Part shown: piece after piece, positions 63,760 through 64,000 of the stretch
How positions within the stretch are numbered: the stretch's first letter is position 1
How the letters are laid out: each line of letters opens with the position of its first letter
From: Oceanobacillus sp. Castelsardo
Lineage (GTDB): Bacteria; Bacillota; Bacilli; Bacillales; Amphibacillaceae
Length of the DNA stretch: 64,000 bases
Direction: 5' to 3'
NCBI RefSeq assembly: GCF_001659985.1
Contig: NZ_LYCS01000006.1
Coordinates: 62,001 to 126,000 of the forward strand
Notes under the pieces: generated by a model
Told to the model about the DNA's origin: nothing
Seen by the model: the letters and a program-made list of their open reading frames with translations, nothing else
Databases searched by the model: none
Translations under genes and position numbers: made by a program

Positions 63760-64000
63760 ATGGTAACAATTAAAGACATAGCAAAGGTAACAGGTGTATC
63801 ACCCTCTACAGTTTCTAGGGTAATTGCCGATAATCCGAGAATTAGTCCTGATACAAAGAAAAAAGTACGAAAAGCAATGAAAAAGCTAGGTTATCATCCG
63901 AATATTCATGCACGAAACTTAGTTGCCAAATCAACAAAGTCAATCGGTGTTATCTTGCCATCATCTGCTGACAAAGCATTGCAAAACCCATTTTTCCCAG
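63760..64000 (+). CDS. LacI-family regulator, 5' part only
   Basis: The first 80 codons are visible before the window ends. They contain the LacI-type HTH (TIKDIAKVTGVSPSTVSRVI) and hinge helix (LGYHPNIHARNLVAKS), and the start of the sugar-binding domain (SIGVILPSS). The position behind the mdx genes makes it the likely maltodextrin repressor (MdxR/MalR), acting on the sites at 59117-59183. The ATG follows GGGGTGA at 63746-63752. Confidence 0.9.
   Translation, partial: MVTIKDIAKVTGVSPSTVSRVIADNPRISPDTKKKVRKAMKKLGYHPNIHARNLVAKSTKSIGVILPSSADKALQNPFFP

Overview
The window is a low-GC chromosomal segment of an endospore-forming member of the Bacillaceae. Evidence for this is: AT-rich DNA with strong AAGGAGG-type ribosome binding sites; spore genes (sspP, sspL, csgA, cotD); a proline T-box, a guanine riboswitch and a class 2 YidC insertase; and gene clusters that match Bacillus subtilis (nucleoside catabolism, folate, proBA, xpt-pbuX, the mdx maltodextrin operon). 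The intergenic repeats remind me of Oceanobacillus/Virgibacillus-type genomes, but I cannot assign a genus. No rRNA, prophage, CRISPR array or transposase gene is visible.

Layout. 1-1485: 3' part of a YhgE/Pip membrane protein. 1.6-7.9 kb: nucleoside salvage block (GntR regulator, NupC transporter, pdp, drm, punA, deoC). Three copies of a near-palindrome related to GTTGGACGTCTAAC lie at its promoters, two of them between -35 and -10, so the adjacent GntR protein probably controls the block. 8-12.8 kb: purine-type permease, YczE-like protein, SulP transporter and a UspA protein, separated by a MITE-like repeat and a 123-bp tandem duplication. 12.9-21.3 kb: YurR-like oxidase, ppaC, sspP, a MifM-type arrest-peptide leader controlling a second yidC, cotD, ypsA, a DUF1906 lipid-anchored or membrane-anchored protein and small proteins. 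21.5-24 kb: folC-folE-formyl-THF cyclo-ligase operon. 24-30.9 kb: DHA2 efflux pump with a divergent TetR gene, acetyltransferase, a degenerate tRNA-Ser(CGA), C45-type acyltransferase, an HMA protein, eight tandem 52-bp repeats, an FMN reductase and a secreted repeat protein. 31-34.6 kb: amino-acid ABC transporter and a DPBB-DUF3889 protein. 34.9-39.5 kb: second DHA2 pump, LysR regulator with a MetE-C-type methyltransferase, pdxK. 39.6-43.9 kb: an orphan type III-like DNA methyltransferase, nitroreductase, PC4-like protein, tRNA-Lys(CUU), NRDE protein. 44-46.7 kb: T-box-proBA. 46.8-54.3 kb: SPFH/ribbon-helix-helix pair, MOSC protein, luxS, menC, MBL and CBS proteins, acyl-CoA synthetase, sspL, csgA. 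54.3-57 kb: a candidate structured RNA, then guanine riboswitch-xpt-pbuX. 57-64 kb: maltodextrin locus (GH13 enzyme on the minus strand; mdxEFG, a YvdJ-like protein and the start of a LacI regulator on the plus strand).

How the genes work together. The first block takes up nucleosides, splits them by phosphorolysis (pdp, punA), converts (deoxy)ribose-1-P to the 5-P (drm) and cleaves deoxyribose-5-P (deoC); the purine permeases and xpt recover the bases. The mdx genes import and cut maltodextrins. The yidC2 gene looks set to be switched on when membrane insertion is impaired, through translation arrest of the upstream leader peptide.

The items most worth a second look are the MifM-like leader with its SD-sequestering hairpin, the operators of the nucleoside GntR protein, the unassigned structured RNA near 54.5 kb, the 52-bp tandem array, three dispersed repeat families, and the decaying tRNA-Ser. 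All assignments come from reading the sequence and remembered family knowledge; no database search was run.
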